Of a stretch of DNA of 6,641 nt, positions 1 through 5,932 are shown one piece after another. This DNA comes from Saprospiraceae bacterium. Its GTDB lineage: Bacteria > Bacteroidota > Bacteroidia > Chitinophagales > Saprospiraceae. The notes beneath the pieces are model-generated. The model saw only the letters and a list, made by a program, of their open reading frames with translations. It did not search any database and was not told the DNA's origin. Numbering within the stretch: the stretch's first letter is position 1; each line of letters opens with the position of its first letter. The position numbers were made by a program, and so were the translations under genes. The DNA lies in NCBI GenBank assembly GCA_023299965.1, contig JALZVN010000067.1, positions 1 through 6,641 of the forward strand. The letters are read 5' to 3'.

Positions 1-778
1 GCGCTATTTCGCCCTCTTCTGATGCTTTACCTTCTTCAGATTCATTTCGCTCAAGCCAAAAATTATTGGTACCAGGTCTATCAATCATTGTTACCTTCTC
101 CATATTCAATAGCTCTAGCAAGCCCAAGAATGTAATCACAGCGTGCATCCTATCTTTACAAGCACCAAAGACTTCAGAAAACTCTTTGCGCTCTCCTAGG
201 CGGAGCATATTGATAATAAAGATTTGCTGATTGCGTATAGTGTAGGCATAAGTATATACCTTATGGATAGTCTTATTTTTGCTCTCCTCCATGCGCTGCA
301 TAACACGCTCAAAGGTTTTCATCAACTTAAATAAAGTCACAGACTCCAACTCCATATCTACTAAGGCCGTCTCCGCAATTTTTCTAAGTTCATTATTTAC
401 ATTCCCCCTTTGCTCTCTTTCACCCCTAGTCTGCTCCATTCCTCTAAACTGATTGAGCACACTCTTATAGCGTTTATACTCCAGCAAGCGGTTGACCAGT
501 TCATCTCTAGGATCTATTTCATTGCCCTCTTCATCGATTTCTTTTCTTGGCAACAGCAGTTTAGCCTTGATACGCATCAGCGTAGCGGCTACCAAAATAA
601 ACTCCGAGGCAAGATCTATATTCATTTCTTCTGCCTGACGGATATACTCCAAGAATTCTTTCGTGATTTTAGAGATCGGAATGTCATGAATATCTAGCTC
701 ATCTCTCTCTATAAAGAATAGGAGCAGATCAAAAGGCCCTTCAAATTGAGGCAACACTATATTATAAGTACTCTGCAT
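1..778 (-). CDS. scpA: Segregation and condensation protein A, ScpA (3' end off window)
   Basis: This is the kleisin subunit of the bacterial Smc-ScpAB condensin, which bridges the two Smc heads and, with ScpB, organises and segregates the chromosome. About 259 residues are visible with no stop before the left edge. The N-terminal kleisin motif FEGPFDLLLFFI lies at residues 12-23, followed by ELDIHDIPIS at 27-36. The conserved helix ending in RIKAKLLLP (residues 69-77) is present. The C-terminal winged-helix part that contacts the Smc head is seen around residues 165-240, including RLGERKEFSEVFGACKDR and FLGLLELLNM. What remains is an acidic tail, so little of the protein should be missing. 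The ATG at 778 is the first start after an in-frame TAA a few codons upstream; I see no clear Shine-Dalgarno site, which is usual in this phylum. No scpB is visible and it may lie elsewhere. Confidence 0.93.
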   Translation of the reverse strand, partial: MQSTYNIVLPQFEGPFDLLLFFIERDELDIHDIPISKITKEFLEYIRQAEEMNIDLASEFILVAATLMRIKAKLLLPRKEIDEEGNEIDPRDELVNRLLEYKRYKSVLNQFRGMEQTRGEREQRGNVNNELRKIAETALVDMELESVTLFKLMKTFERVMQRMEESKNKTIHKVYTYAYTIRNQQIFIINMLRLGERKEFSEVFGACKDRMHAVITFLGLLELLNMEKVTMIDRPGTNNFWLERNESEEGKASEEGEIA

Positions 779-991
779 ATCTATTCTTTAAAATTTATTT
801 GCCGAACGGAAGGGAAATAGGAGATTAAATACATTCATTTTGCTCCATTTCAAGGCAAAAACGCAAACAATGCAGAGCATTCATGAGTATTTTTAGCGAT
901 GATCGTGAGTAAAAGAAATAGCAGAAAGAACCCATACTATTTTCCGTTTAGTATATTCACACTGCAAAAGTACTAAAATACTCATATTCAC
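779..991. other. Divergent intergenic region scpA / methyltransferase with repeats
   Basis: This 213-nt gap separates the divergent scpA and methyltransferase starts. ATGAGTATTTTTAG (883-896) and CTAAAATACTCAT (973-985) form an inverted repeat that is perfect except for one extra T. The 8-mer ATATTCAC occurs at 953-960 and again at 984-991, starting 31 bp apart, and the second copy abuts the TTG start codon. On the minus strand TACTTTTG (972-965) fits the Bacteroidota -7 consensus TAnnTTTG, but I find no TTG at the right distance upstream. A scpA promoter there is therefore only a weak guess. No plus-strand consensus promoter is evident. Confidence 0.45.
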
Positions 992-1699
992 TTGAAAAAG
1001 ACCTTATATTTAATTCCCACTCCTCTTCATGAGGATACCCTGAGCAGCCTTCCAGCCCATACTATAGAGGTGATTCACAGCCTAGATGTGTTCATAGTTG
1101 AGCGCGCTAAGACCTGTAGGAGATTCATCAGCAAGACCAAACCTCCTAAAGCCATCCACGATATGATTTTTGTTGAGCTGGACAAGCATGAGCCTGAAGC
1201 CAACTACCCTATTATCAAGGACTTATTTGCAGAGCATGATCGCGTAGGCTTCATGTCTGAAGCAGGTTGTCCAGGTGTAGCAGACCCAGGTAGCGAATTC
1301 GTATGGCAAGCACACAATATGGGTATCACAGTGGTACCATTGACTGGTCCATCGAGTATACTACTAGCCTTGATGGCCTCAGGTCTCAATGGTCAAAACT
1401 TTCATTTTCATGGCTACTTATCTCCCAAGAAAGATCAGCTCAAGAAAGATCTCCAGCGTCTGGAGAAAACATCAAGACCTAGATCTTGTACTCAAATATT
1501 CATAGAGACACCATACCGAAACAAAGCCATGATAGAGTCTCTTCTCCACACGCTCAACCCAGATACCAAGCTCTGCCTGGCCGCCAATATTACTGCCCCA
1601 GAAGCCTATATCCAGAGCCACACGGTCAGACAATGGAAAAAGACAAGCATTCCTGACCTCCATAAGATTCCATGCATTTTTCTCTTATTAGGAGCGTAA
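992..1699 (+). CDS. RsmI-like SAM-dependent methyltransferase (tetrapyrrole methylase fold)
   Basis: The 235-residue protein belongs to the tetrapyrrole (corrin/porphyrin) methylase superfamily, in the branch related to RsmI, which 2'-O-methylates C1402 of 16S rRNA. Visible family signatures are the N-terminal TLYLIPTPL (4-12), GFMSEAGCPGVADPGS (86-101, equivalent to the SAM-site loop), PLTGPSSILLALMASGLNGQ (116-135), FHGYL (139-143) and QIFIETPYRN (168-177). The length fits the short Bacteroidota version. Many members of this phylum carry this protein in addition to a canonical RsmI, so the rRNA target is inferred and its substrate may differ. The start must be TTG at 992: an in-frame TAA lies at 974-976, no ATG or GTG falls between, and MKKTLYLIP is the expected N-terminus. 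There is no recognisable Shine-Dalgarno site. The gene stands alone and is closed by the palindrome at 1727. Confidence 0.88.
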   Translation: MKKTLYLIPTPLHEDTLSSLPAHTIEVIHSLDVFIVERAKTCRRFISKTKPPKAIHDMIFVELDKHEPEANYPIIKDLFAEHDRVGFMSEAGCPGVADPGSEFVWQAHNMGITVVPLTGPSSILLALMASGLNGQNFHFHGYLSPKKDQLKKDLQRLEKTSRPRSCTQIFIETPYRNKAMIESLLHTLNPDTKLCLAANITAPEAYIQSHTVRQWKKTSIPDLHKIPCIFLLLGA

Positions 1700-1726
1700 T
1701 CATATAACTTGTTGGATTTGGGGCCA

Positions 1727-1781
1727 TACCAAGCATAAAAAAGGGGATGTCTGATAGACATCCCCTTTTTTATGCTTGGTA
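1727..1781. terminator. Bidirectional intrinsic terminator in a perfect 26-bp palindrome
   Basis: Two perfectly complementary 26-nt arms (1727-1752 and 1756-1781) are separated by a 3-nt GAT loop. The inner part is a classic terminator: a GGGGATGTCT stem flanked by A6 on the left and T6 on the right, so it works on either strand. It lies 27 nt after the methyltransferase stop. Unusually, pairing continues for ten more bases beyond the A/T tracts (TACCAAGCAT and its complement), which a terminator does not need. Confidence 0.9.
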
Positions 1782-1786
1782 CCGGG

Positions 1787-1915
1787 TCATTCGCAGCTTG
1801 GTCCTGCGCCAGCCACCCCACCATCCTGATTGGCTTGGACTGCTTCCGTTGGTCGCACTGCTACTACCCCTTGTCCAATTTCCTTATTTAGGATACCTCT
1901 ATTAAGTCCATTCAT
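1787..1915 (-). CDS. Possible small ORF of 42 codons in a GC-rich island (hypothetical)
   Basis: An ATG at 1915 opens a 42-codon frame ending in TGA at 1787, five bases before the long terminator palindrome. An in-frame TAG sits one codon upstream of the ATG, so the frame cannot start earlier at an ATG. The product begins MNGLNRGILNKEIGQG, continues with VRPTEAVQANQDGG (20-33) and ends VAGAGPSCE; I do not recognise it. It has one Cys and a Gly-Gly pair near the end, but no known leader motif that would make a peptide-natural-product assignment safe. Positions 1791-1870 are 62.5% G+C, well above neighbouring DNA. A GC-rich patch ahead of a terminator in an AT-rich genome could equally be a structured RNA: the dyads CGCAG/CTGCG (1792-1808) and TTGGAC/GTCCAA (1835-1878) lie inside it. 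It could also be a decayed remnant. No consensus promoter or good ribosome site was found. Confidence 0.25.
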   Translation of the reverse strand: MNGLNRGILNKEIGQGVVAVRPTEAVQANQDGGVAGAGPSCE

Positions 1916-2107
1916 TGGCTAAAATGAAATTCTTCCAGAGTTTCTGCAAATTTAATCTTTGACATACTTCGTTATTTTTCAGCCGTTTAGCTAAGGATAA
2001 ATCCCCTCAGTCTAGCCTTACCGACCTGAAGTCGGTACAGGTAGTCTGTCAAATTTAAATTTGATTTTAGCCTAAGTCAGAGATAAATAGAGGTAGCCAT
2101 TAGATAT
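1916..2107. other. Non-coding AT-rich stretch with dyads and a degenerate repeat pair
   Basis: I see no gene here. The visible structure is a 7-bp stem-loop, TACCGAC/GTCGGTA with loop CTGAA (2019-2037), and the 16-bp palindrome TCAAATTTAAATTTGA (2049-2064). There is also a 9-bp inverted repeat, GGCTAAAAT (1917-1925) with ATTTTAGCC (2064-2072). Two similar segments start 102 bp apart (1944-1962 and 2046-2064), both reading roughly CTG(T)CAAATTTAA followed by TTTGA. None of the hairpins is followed by a T-tract, so none is a convincing terminator for the lipoprotein gene that ends at 2108. Confidence 0.4.
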
Positions 2108-2737
2108 TTATCCTTCTACTAATTTTCTTCCTGCATCGGTAAACACCTCTAAATCTGCTAAAAGCAATTTTGCCTGAGCAGACATATTCTTGAGCGCCGT
2201 CACATTTTGCTCTAGTTTCTGACGTATACTGCTCGCTACTAAGACCATGTGAAAATCATTTCCGTCCTCCAAGACAGTTGTTACTTTTTTGATGGCTTTA
2301 TCTGCCTCATCGTAAGTAGCTTTCCACTTTACTTCTAGTTCTTTATTCGCATCCAACTCCGATTTCCTTAGATCCGCGTTATTGATAGAACTACTCAAGG
2401 TATTAAGCTCTTCAAAATAGGCATTAGAACTCTTCCCTATACTATCAAAATCTTTCTTCAGCTTATCATATCGGTTCATTATAGAACGCCATTCTTTTTC
2501 AAAGTCCTTTGATACTTGCGGTATATCAGGAGTCTCAGTCATTAAAGATTCTCCAGCTTCCTCTAGACTTTCTACCAAATTCGCACTTAGCTTCATTCTG
2601 TTCTTATCAAATGAATCCAAATTCGACTTCAAAATATCTCCGTGCTTTAGAGCTGCACGTGTAGTCCGATCTTTACATGACGTAAATATCATCAATCCGA
2701 CCATGCAAACCATCAATAGGCTAATGTGCTTTTTCAT
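2108..2737 (-). CDS. Putative lipoprotein of unknown function, mainly helical
   Basis: The 209-residue product starts with a lipoprotein signal peptide: MKK, a hydrophobic stretch (about residues 5-18) and the lipobox FTSC, with Cys21 as the lipidation site. It is therefore expected to be anchored in the envelope. The rest is rich in Lys, Glu, Asp, Ser and Leu with few Gly or Pro, which suggests long helices or coiled coil (about 30-205). A short Pro-containing link, TPDIPQ, falls near residue 70. The layout of a kinked helical bundle loosely recalls the DUF2959 family, but I cannot confirm this by eye. The ATG at 2737 is chosen because it gives the full signal peptide. The gene stands alone and is divergent from the DUF6089-like gene. 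I could not find a good consensus promoter for it. Confidence 0.8.
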   Translation of the reverse strand: MKKHISLLMVCMVGLMIFTSCKDRTTRAALKHGDILKSNLDSFDKNRMKLSANLVESLEEAGESLMTETPDIPQVSKDFEKEWRSIMNRYDKLKKDFDSIGKSSNAYFEELNTLSSSINNADLRKSELDANKELEVKWKATYDEADKAIKKVTTVLEDGNDFHMVLVASSIRQKLEQNVTALKNMSAQAKLLLADLEVFTDAGRKLVEG

Positions 2738-2970
2738 TTTATTTGTTTTTATTTCTTATCAAATTGTAGATAATCGGCTATCAACTATCTAATTGTAAAC
2801 ATTATATCTTAGGACAAATATCTAACTATTTCTTAGACAATCGACTAATCTATAATAGATTATCATATACAAAAATGAAAAGATGTTATATATCTATCGT
2901 TTTTCTTAAAATAAAGGTTAGCTAGGCATTATTTATGCTAGTTTTCCGTTATAAACACGCTGCGCTTGGC
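2738..2970. other. AT-rich divergent intergenic region with small dyads
   Basis: This is the upstream part of the gap between the lipoprotein gene and the DUF6089-like gene; no gene is visible in it. It holds the perfect dyad TAATCTA-TAA-TAGATTA (2846-2862) about 110 bp upstream of the lipoprotein start. Closer in, TAGATA and TATCTA face each other near 2767-2791. These could be regulator sites or chance symmetry in very AT-rich DNA. I found no match to TAnnTTTG with a properly spaced TTG on the minus strand. Confidence 0.35.
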
Positions 2971-2999
2971 TTGAAAACATGATATTAAGCGTACATTTG
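2971..2999 (+). promoter_or_regulatory. Bacteroidota-type housekeeping promoter for the DUF6089-like gene
   Basis: The -33 element TTG (2971-2973) and the -7 element TACATTTG (2992-2999) are separated by 18 nt. This matches the Bacteroidota consensus (TTG, about 17-20 nt, TAnnTTTG). Initiation would be expected near 3005, giving a leader of roughly 35 nt before the GTG start at 3042. This is the best promoter match in the window. Confidence 0.7.
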
Positions 3000-3041
3000 C
3001 CCATTATAAAGTTCAAATAACTAAGAAATAATAGCTTTCCC

Positions 3042-3857
3042 GTGAAATATTCATTTTTTCTTTTACTCCTTACCGCATTAATACTTACCGATATGCAAGC
3101 CCAAAAAGGATGGGAAGCAGGTGCTTGGCTAGGTACTTCCCAATATTTTGGAGATCTGAATACAGACAACGAGATCAATGCCTTAGGAGCTGCAGGAGGA
3201 GCATTTGGAAGATACAACTTCAATAATCGCCTAGCCCTCAAAATGGGCTTAAATGGAGCGTCAATTTCTGGAAGTGACACTAATTCTGAAAACAATTTTG
3301 AAAAACAAAGAAATCTAAACTTTGAGTCTATAATCGTAGATGCAGCGACACAATTTGAATTCAACTTCTTGCCTTACGATCATGGAAGTAAGAAGAATTG
3401 GTTTTCACCATACTTATTTGCAGGTTTCAATGTTTTCTACTACAACCCAACTACTGAGCTAGATGGTGTGGTACATGAGCTCAGACCATTAGGCACAGAA
3501 GGACAATTTATAGCAGAAGAGTACACCACTCTTGATGCGGGGCTTGTTTACGGAGCAGGAATAAAGTTCTCTTTAAATTATCTTTGGAGTGTTGAAGTAG
3601 AGTTAAGCTCTAGAAGATTATTCACTGACTATCTAGATGATGTAAGCACTGAGTATCCAGAGTATGACGATTTAGAAAATCTAAGAGGTGAAATCGCTGT
3701 AGCCCTAGCAGATAGATCTGGAGAGATACTAGATAATCCTATCGGTGAGACAGGACGTCAAAGAGGCAATAGTACAAACAACGATTTTTACGCAATGATT
3801 GGTGTAAGTATCGTTTATTACTTTGGGGATATTGATTGCCCAAATATTACGTACTAG
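3042..3857 (+). CDS. DUF6089-like outer-membrane beta-barrel protein
   Basis: The 271-residue protein has a Sec signal peptide (residues 1-20, ending DMQA before QKGWE) and no lipobox Cys. It shows the DUF6089 opening pattern: an alternating strand EAGAWLGTSQYFGDLN (25-40), then GGAFGRYNFNNRLALKMGL. After this come alternating hydrophobic/polar strands rich in Tyr, Phe and Gly (WFSPYLFAGFNVFYYNP, and GAGIKFSLNY before a VEVELSSRRLFTDYLDDV strand-turn). It ends in FYAMIGVSIVYYFGD and a short tail with CPN. This is the pattern of an 8-10 strand outer-membrane barrel; the exact role of the family is not established. The GTG at 3042 is preferred because the next in-frame Met (residue 18) would delete the signal peptide, and the promoter lies at a suitable distance. 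No terminator separates it from the next gene, 67 nt downstream. Confidence 0.82.
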   Translation: MKYSFFLLLLTALILTDMQAQKGWEAGAWLGTSQYFGDLNTDNEINALGAAGGAFGRYNFNNRLALKMGLNGASISGSDTNSENNFEKQRNLNFESIIVDAATQFEFNFLPYDHGSKKNWFSPYLFAGFNVFYYNPTTELDGVVHELRPLGTEGQFIAEEYTTLDAGLVYGAGIKFSLNYLWSVEVELSSRRLFTDYLDDVSTEYPEYDDLENLRGEIAVALADRSGEILDNPIGETGRQRGNSTNNDFYAMIGVSIVYYFGDIDCPNITY

Positions 3858-3924
3858 TCCTAGCATTTATTACCAAACCTACATTCGTACCACTATCTTT
3901 TTCTAGTTCATTGCGTATATTTAT

Positions 3925-4341
3925 ATGACAATGATTACACAGACTGCATTTTCATTACGACCGAGATCCAGAGGGTTCCACTTGATTACAGACGAAGTGC
4001 TCGAACACCTCGGGATGCTTCCAGAAGTAGGCATTTTACACCTATTCATAAAGCATACCTCCGCCGGATTGACCATCAACGAAAATGCGGATCCATCCGT
4101 AAGAATAGACTTCGAAACAGTTTTCAACAAGCTGAGCCCAGAAGATGACCCCGACCTAACCCACACGTATGAAGGTCCAGACGATATGCCTGCCCACATC
4201 AAAGCTACGCTTGTAGGACACAGCGTACAAATCCCAATAAGTAGCAAAAGTCTCAACTTAGGCACCTGGCAAGGTGTTTACCTTTGTGAATTTAGAAATC
4301 ATGGTGGTAGTCGCAAACTCATAGCCACTATTACACATTAA
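3925..4341 (+). CDS. yjbQ: YjbQ / UPF0047 family protein
   Basis: This 138-residue single-domain protein is a full-length member of the YjbQ (UPF0047) family. The family is annotated as a secondary thiamine-phosphate synthase because the E. coli member shows weak activity of that kind; the real physiological role is not settled. Diagnostic motifs are HTSAGLTINENADPSVR (44-60), AHIKATLVGHSVQIPI (90-105, with the conserved His91) and LGTWQGVYLCEFR (112-124). These line a probable metal-binding site of the trimeric fold. The ATG at 3925 gives the usual N-terminus; a second ATG two codons later is also possible. The LysE-family gene follows after 5 nt, so the two are probably co-transcribed, although nothing obvious links their functions. 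Confidence 0.92.
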   Translation: MTMITQTAFSLRPRSRGFHLITDEVLEHLGMLPEVGILHLFIKHTSAGLTINENADPSVRIDFETVFNKLSPEDDPDLTHTYEGPDDMPAHIKATLVGHSVQIPISSKSLNLGTWQGVYLCEFRNHGGSRKLIATITH

Positions 4342-4346
4342 ACCAA

Positions 4347-4970
4347 ATGGATATAGTCTGGGAAGGATTTAAGTATGGATTACTACTTACCGTCATGGTG
4401 GGACCCATATTTTTTGCCATCATCCAGACTGGGGTTGAAGAAGGATTCAAGGCAGGTGCAACTGTTGGTTTTGGTATCTGGTGTAGTGATCTACTCTATA
4501 TCTTATTTGTCTATTTCAGCGTAGCCTACGCGGCTGAGCTTTTACAAAATAGAACATTTACGCTAACTACTGGATTAGTTGGAGCCGCTATATTGGTGAT
4601 TATTGGGATTGGTGTATATAAGAGTAAGGCTCCTACTTTTGAATATAAAGAAGAAACCCAAAGGCGATCTTCCTATTTCAATTTATTCACCCGTGGCTTC
4701 TTGATCAATACCATCAATCCATTTACTATCTTCTTCTGGTTTAGTGTGATGTCTACTATCATTGTGAATAATACCCTGAGCGGATATCAAGCATTCTTAT
4801 TTTTTGGGACCATCATGGGGACCATCATCCTTACAGATTTGGTCAAAGCATTTTTAGCTAAAAAAATCAGTAAAAAGCTTACTCAAAAGCACATTGCTAT
4901 GACTCGTAAAATAACTGGGATTCTCCTGGTCTTTTTTGGATTGGGGATATTGGTAAAGGTGTTGATATAA
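4347..4970 (+). CDS. LysE/RhtB-family membrane exporter
   Basis: The 207-residue integral membrane protein has about six hydrophobic segments (roughly residues 10-28, 38-62, 73-92, 115-137, 147-168 and 187-207). It has the family's N-terminal VGPIFFAIIQTGVEEGFKAG (18-37), where the Gly-Pro in helix 1 is characteristic, and the fourth-helix motif GFLINTINP (117-125). A charged loop (about 93-110) separates the halves. LysE-family proteins export amino acids or other small metabolites by proton exchange; the substrate cannot be read from sequence. It starts 5 nt after the yjbQ-family stop. Its own TAA (4968-4970) lies within the terminator stem that follows. Confidence 0.88.
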   Translation: MDIVWEGFKYGLLLTVMVGPIFFAIIQTGVEEGFKAGATVGFGIWCSDLLYILFVYFSVAYAAELLQNRTFTLTTGLVGAAILVIIGIGVYKSKAPTFEYKEETQRRSSYFNLFTRGFLINTINPFTIFFWFSVMSTIIVNNTLSGYQAFLFFGTIMGTIILTDLVKAFLAKKISKKLTQKHIAMTRKITGILLVFFGLGILVKVLI

Positions 4971-5015
4971 AAAAAGAGGCGTATCGAATTCAATCGATAC
5001 GCCTCTTTTTTTATA
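4966..5015. terminator. Bidirectional intrinsic terminator between convergent genes
   Basis: Perfect 22-nt arms (4966-4987 and 4994-5015) flank a 6-nt loop, ATTCAA. The core stem GAGGCGTATCGA is bracketed by A7 and T7, so it can end the plus-strand LysE-family transcript and the minus-strand DUF4197 transcript alike. The LysE-family stop codon is within the left arm. Confidence 0.92.
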
Positions 5016-5033
5016 GGTAAAACTATTCCTATT

Positions 5034-5059
5034 ATACCATTTGTAGTATAAAATGGTAT
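5034..5059 (-). repeat. Small dyad at the 3' end of the DUF4197 gene
   Basis: ATACCATTT (5034-5042) and AAATGGTAT (5051-5059) form a perfect 9-bp inverted repeat with an 8-nt loop; the last base pair touches the DUF4197 stop codon. It is AT-rich and not followed by a T-tract on the minus strand. It may stabilise the mRNA end or be incidental next to the stronger terminator at 4966-5015. Confidence 0.4.
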
Positions 5060-5769
5060 TAGTTATCCTGCTTAGCAAAAACCTTCTGCAATAAGTCTGT
5101 AGTTCTAGACCCGACATTTGTTCTAATGTCTGCTTCCTTCTTTTCTACCATACTAAACATTCCTTTCATAGCTTGTTTCGTTACATAGTCCTGAAGATCT
5201 GGATTTGCCTTCTGTATAAAAGGAATCTTATTGTATGCAGTTACTGCCTTTGTCCAGTAATCTGTAGCATTTACTCTATCCAATGACGTCTTAATTGTTG
5301 GTGAGAACGCAGCGTATAAAGGCTCTGTGGTAGTGCGCTGCAAGAAAGCAGTCGCTGCGTTTTTATTTCCCATCAATATATCCGCAGCATCTGTAATTGT
5401 CATCTGCTTGATAGCATTCACAAAAATCGGCTTCGCTGACTTAGCCGCATCTTCAGCTGCAGCATTCAATAGGCTAATCATCTTATCCTCTACTAGATTA
5501 AATCCAGGGACAACCTTTAACTTATCAGTCACTTGTCTTACCTCCGCTGGTAATAATATCTTATACGGGCTATTCAAAAAACCATTTACAGCAGAAAGCT
5601 TTTGAGCTCCATCTCCTACCCCGAATTCTAGGGCCTGCTTTAGACCGTTTCCAATATCAAGATTAGATAGTGTATCTGTTGTCAGGACAGTATCTAAAGC
5701 TCTTTGTACGGTTGCTGCATCGCATGCCATCAATGAAGCACACATTAGTAAGGCGAATAATTTCTTCAT
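5059..5769 (-). CDS. DUF4197 domain lipoprotein
   Basis: The 236-residue protein is a near textbook DUF4197 member. After a signal peptide with lipobox LMAC (Cys16 is the likely lipidated residue; Cys10 is inside the hydrophobic core), the motifs appear in order. They are GLKQALEFGVGDGAQKLS (42-59), PYKILLPAEV (68-77), VVPGF (86-90), NAAAEDAAKSAKPIF (102-116), ITDAADILMGN (125-135) with AATAFL, then YW, NPDL, YVT and a C-terminal EADIR segment. The family is widespread in Proteobacteria and Bacteroidota and its function is unknown; the helical, lipid-anchored form suggests an envelope role. The ATG at 5769 gives the complete signal peptide. The gene is convergent with the LysE-family exporter and has an unusually structured upstream region (5799-5919). 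Confidence 0.93.
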   Translation of the reverse strand: MKKLFALLMCASLMACDAATVQRALDTVLTTDTLSNLDIGNGLKQALEFGVGDGAQKLSAVNGFLNSPYKILLPAEVRQVTDKLKVVPGFNLVEDKMISLLNAAAEDAAKSAKPIFVNAIKQMTITDAADILMGNKNAATAFLQRTTTEPLYAAFSPTIKTSLDRVNATDYWTKAVTAYNKIPFIQKANPDLQDYVTKQAMKGMFSMVEKKEADIRTNVGSRTTDLLQKVFAKQDN

Positions 5770-5798
5770 TTTTATAATTTTGTATTAGTATTAAATGA

Positions 5799-5919
5799 GA
5801 ACAGTATCGTTTATTTAAATACCGTTCGACTACCCATCTCGAAGGGGGTTTCCAGTAGTTAACGCATATTCTATGCCTAATAAATGTTACTGGAATATTA
5901 AATTTTCAACAAGGTAGTC
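5799..5919 (-). promoter_or_regulatory. Candidate structured RNA leader of the DUF4197 gene
   Basis: Four sets of complementary arms are packed into 121 nt. An outer 7-bp pair, GACTACC (5828-5834) with GGTAGTC (5913-5919), encloses an 8-bp pair, TTCCAGTA (5850-5857) with TACTGGAA (5888-5895). That in turn encloses a 5-bp hairpin GCATA-TTC-TATGC (5864-5876). Directly abutting the outer arm is a 9-bp hairpin (5799-5807 with 5819-5827, 11-nt loop). In minus-strand RNA its single imperfect position is a G-U pair, while on the plus strand it would be an A-C mismatch, which favours a minus-strand transcript. The block ends 29 nt before the DUF4197 ATG. It matches no riboswitch class I know. Which promoter drives it is unclear. 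Chance symmetry cannot be excluded. Confidence 0.35.
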
Positions 5920-5932
5920 ATTTTGTTTCCTA

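Noticed and set aside
410..697. Plus-strand 95-codon frame
   Set aside because: It lies opposite scpA, whose frame has clear family motifs; the plus-strand product shows no recognisable domain.
1606..1824. Minus-strand 72-codon frame crossing the terminator palindrome
   Set aside because: It overlaps the 3' end of the methyltransferase and reads straight through the terminator hairpin, with a composition unlike a real protein.
1787..1880. GC-rich island considered as SRP (4.5S) RNA because of GGAAGCAG on the minus strand
   Set aside because: The opposite side of the conserved symmetric loop (CAGG) and the helix between the GGAA tetraloop and AGCAG are absent.
2019..2037. TACCGAC/GTCGGTA hairpin considered as the terminator of the 2108-2737 lipoprotein gene
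   Set aside because: There is no T-tract on the minus-strand downstream side and it lies about 70 nt past the stop, so evidence is too weak.
2933..3364. Minus-strand 143-codon frame
   Set aside because: It runs opposite the DUF6089-like gene and its promoter; the plus-strand protein has a signal peptide and family pattern, so this is a shadow.
3925..3938. ATGACAATGATTAC resembles the start of E. coli lacZ
   Set aside because: One base differs from lacZ and the frame continues into a native YjbQ-family protein, so it is not a vector or reporter remnant.
3921..4265. Minus-strand 114-codon frame
   Set aside because: It is antisense to the strongly conserved YjbQ-family gene.
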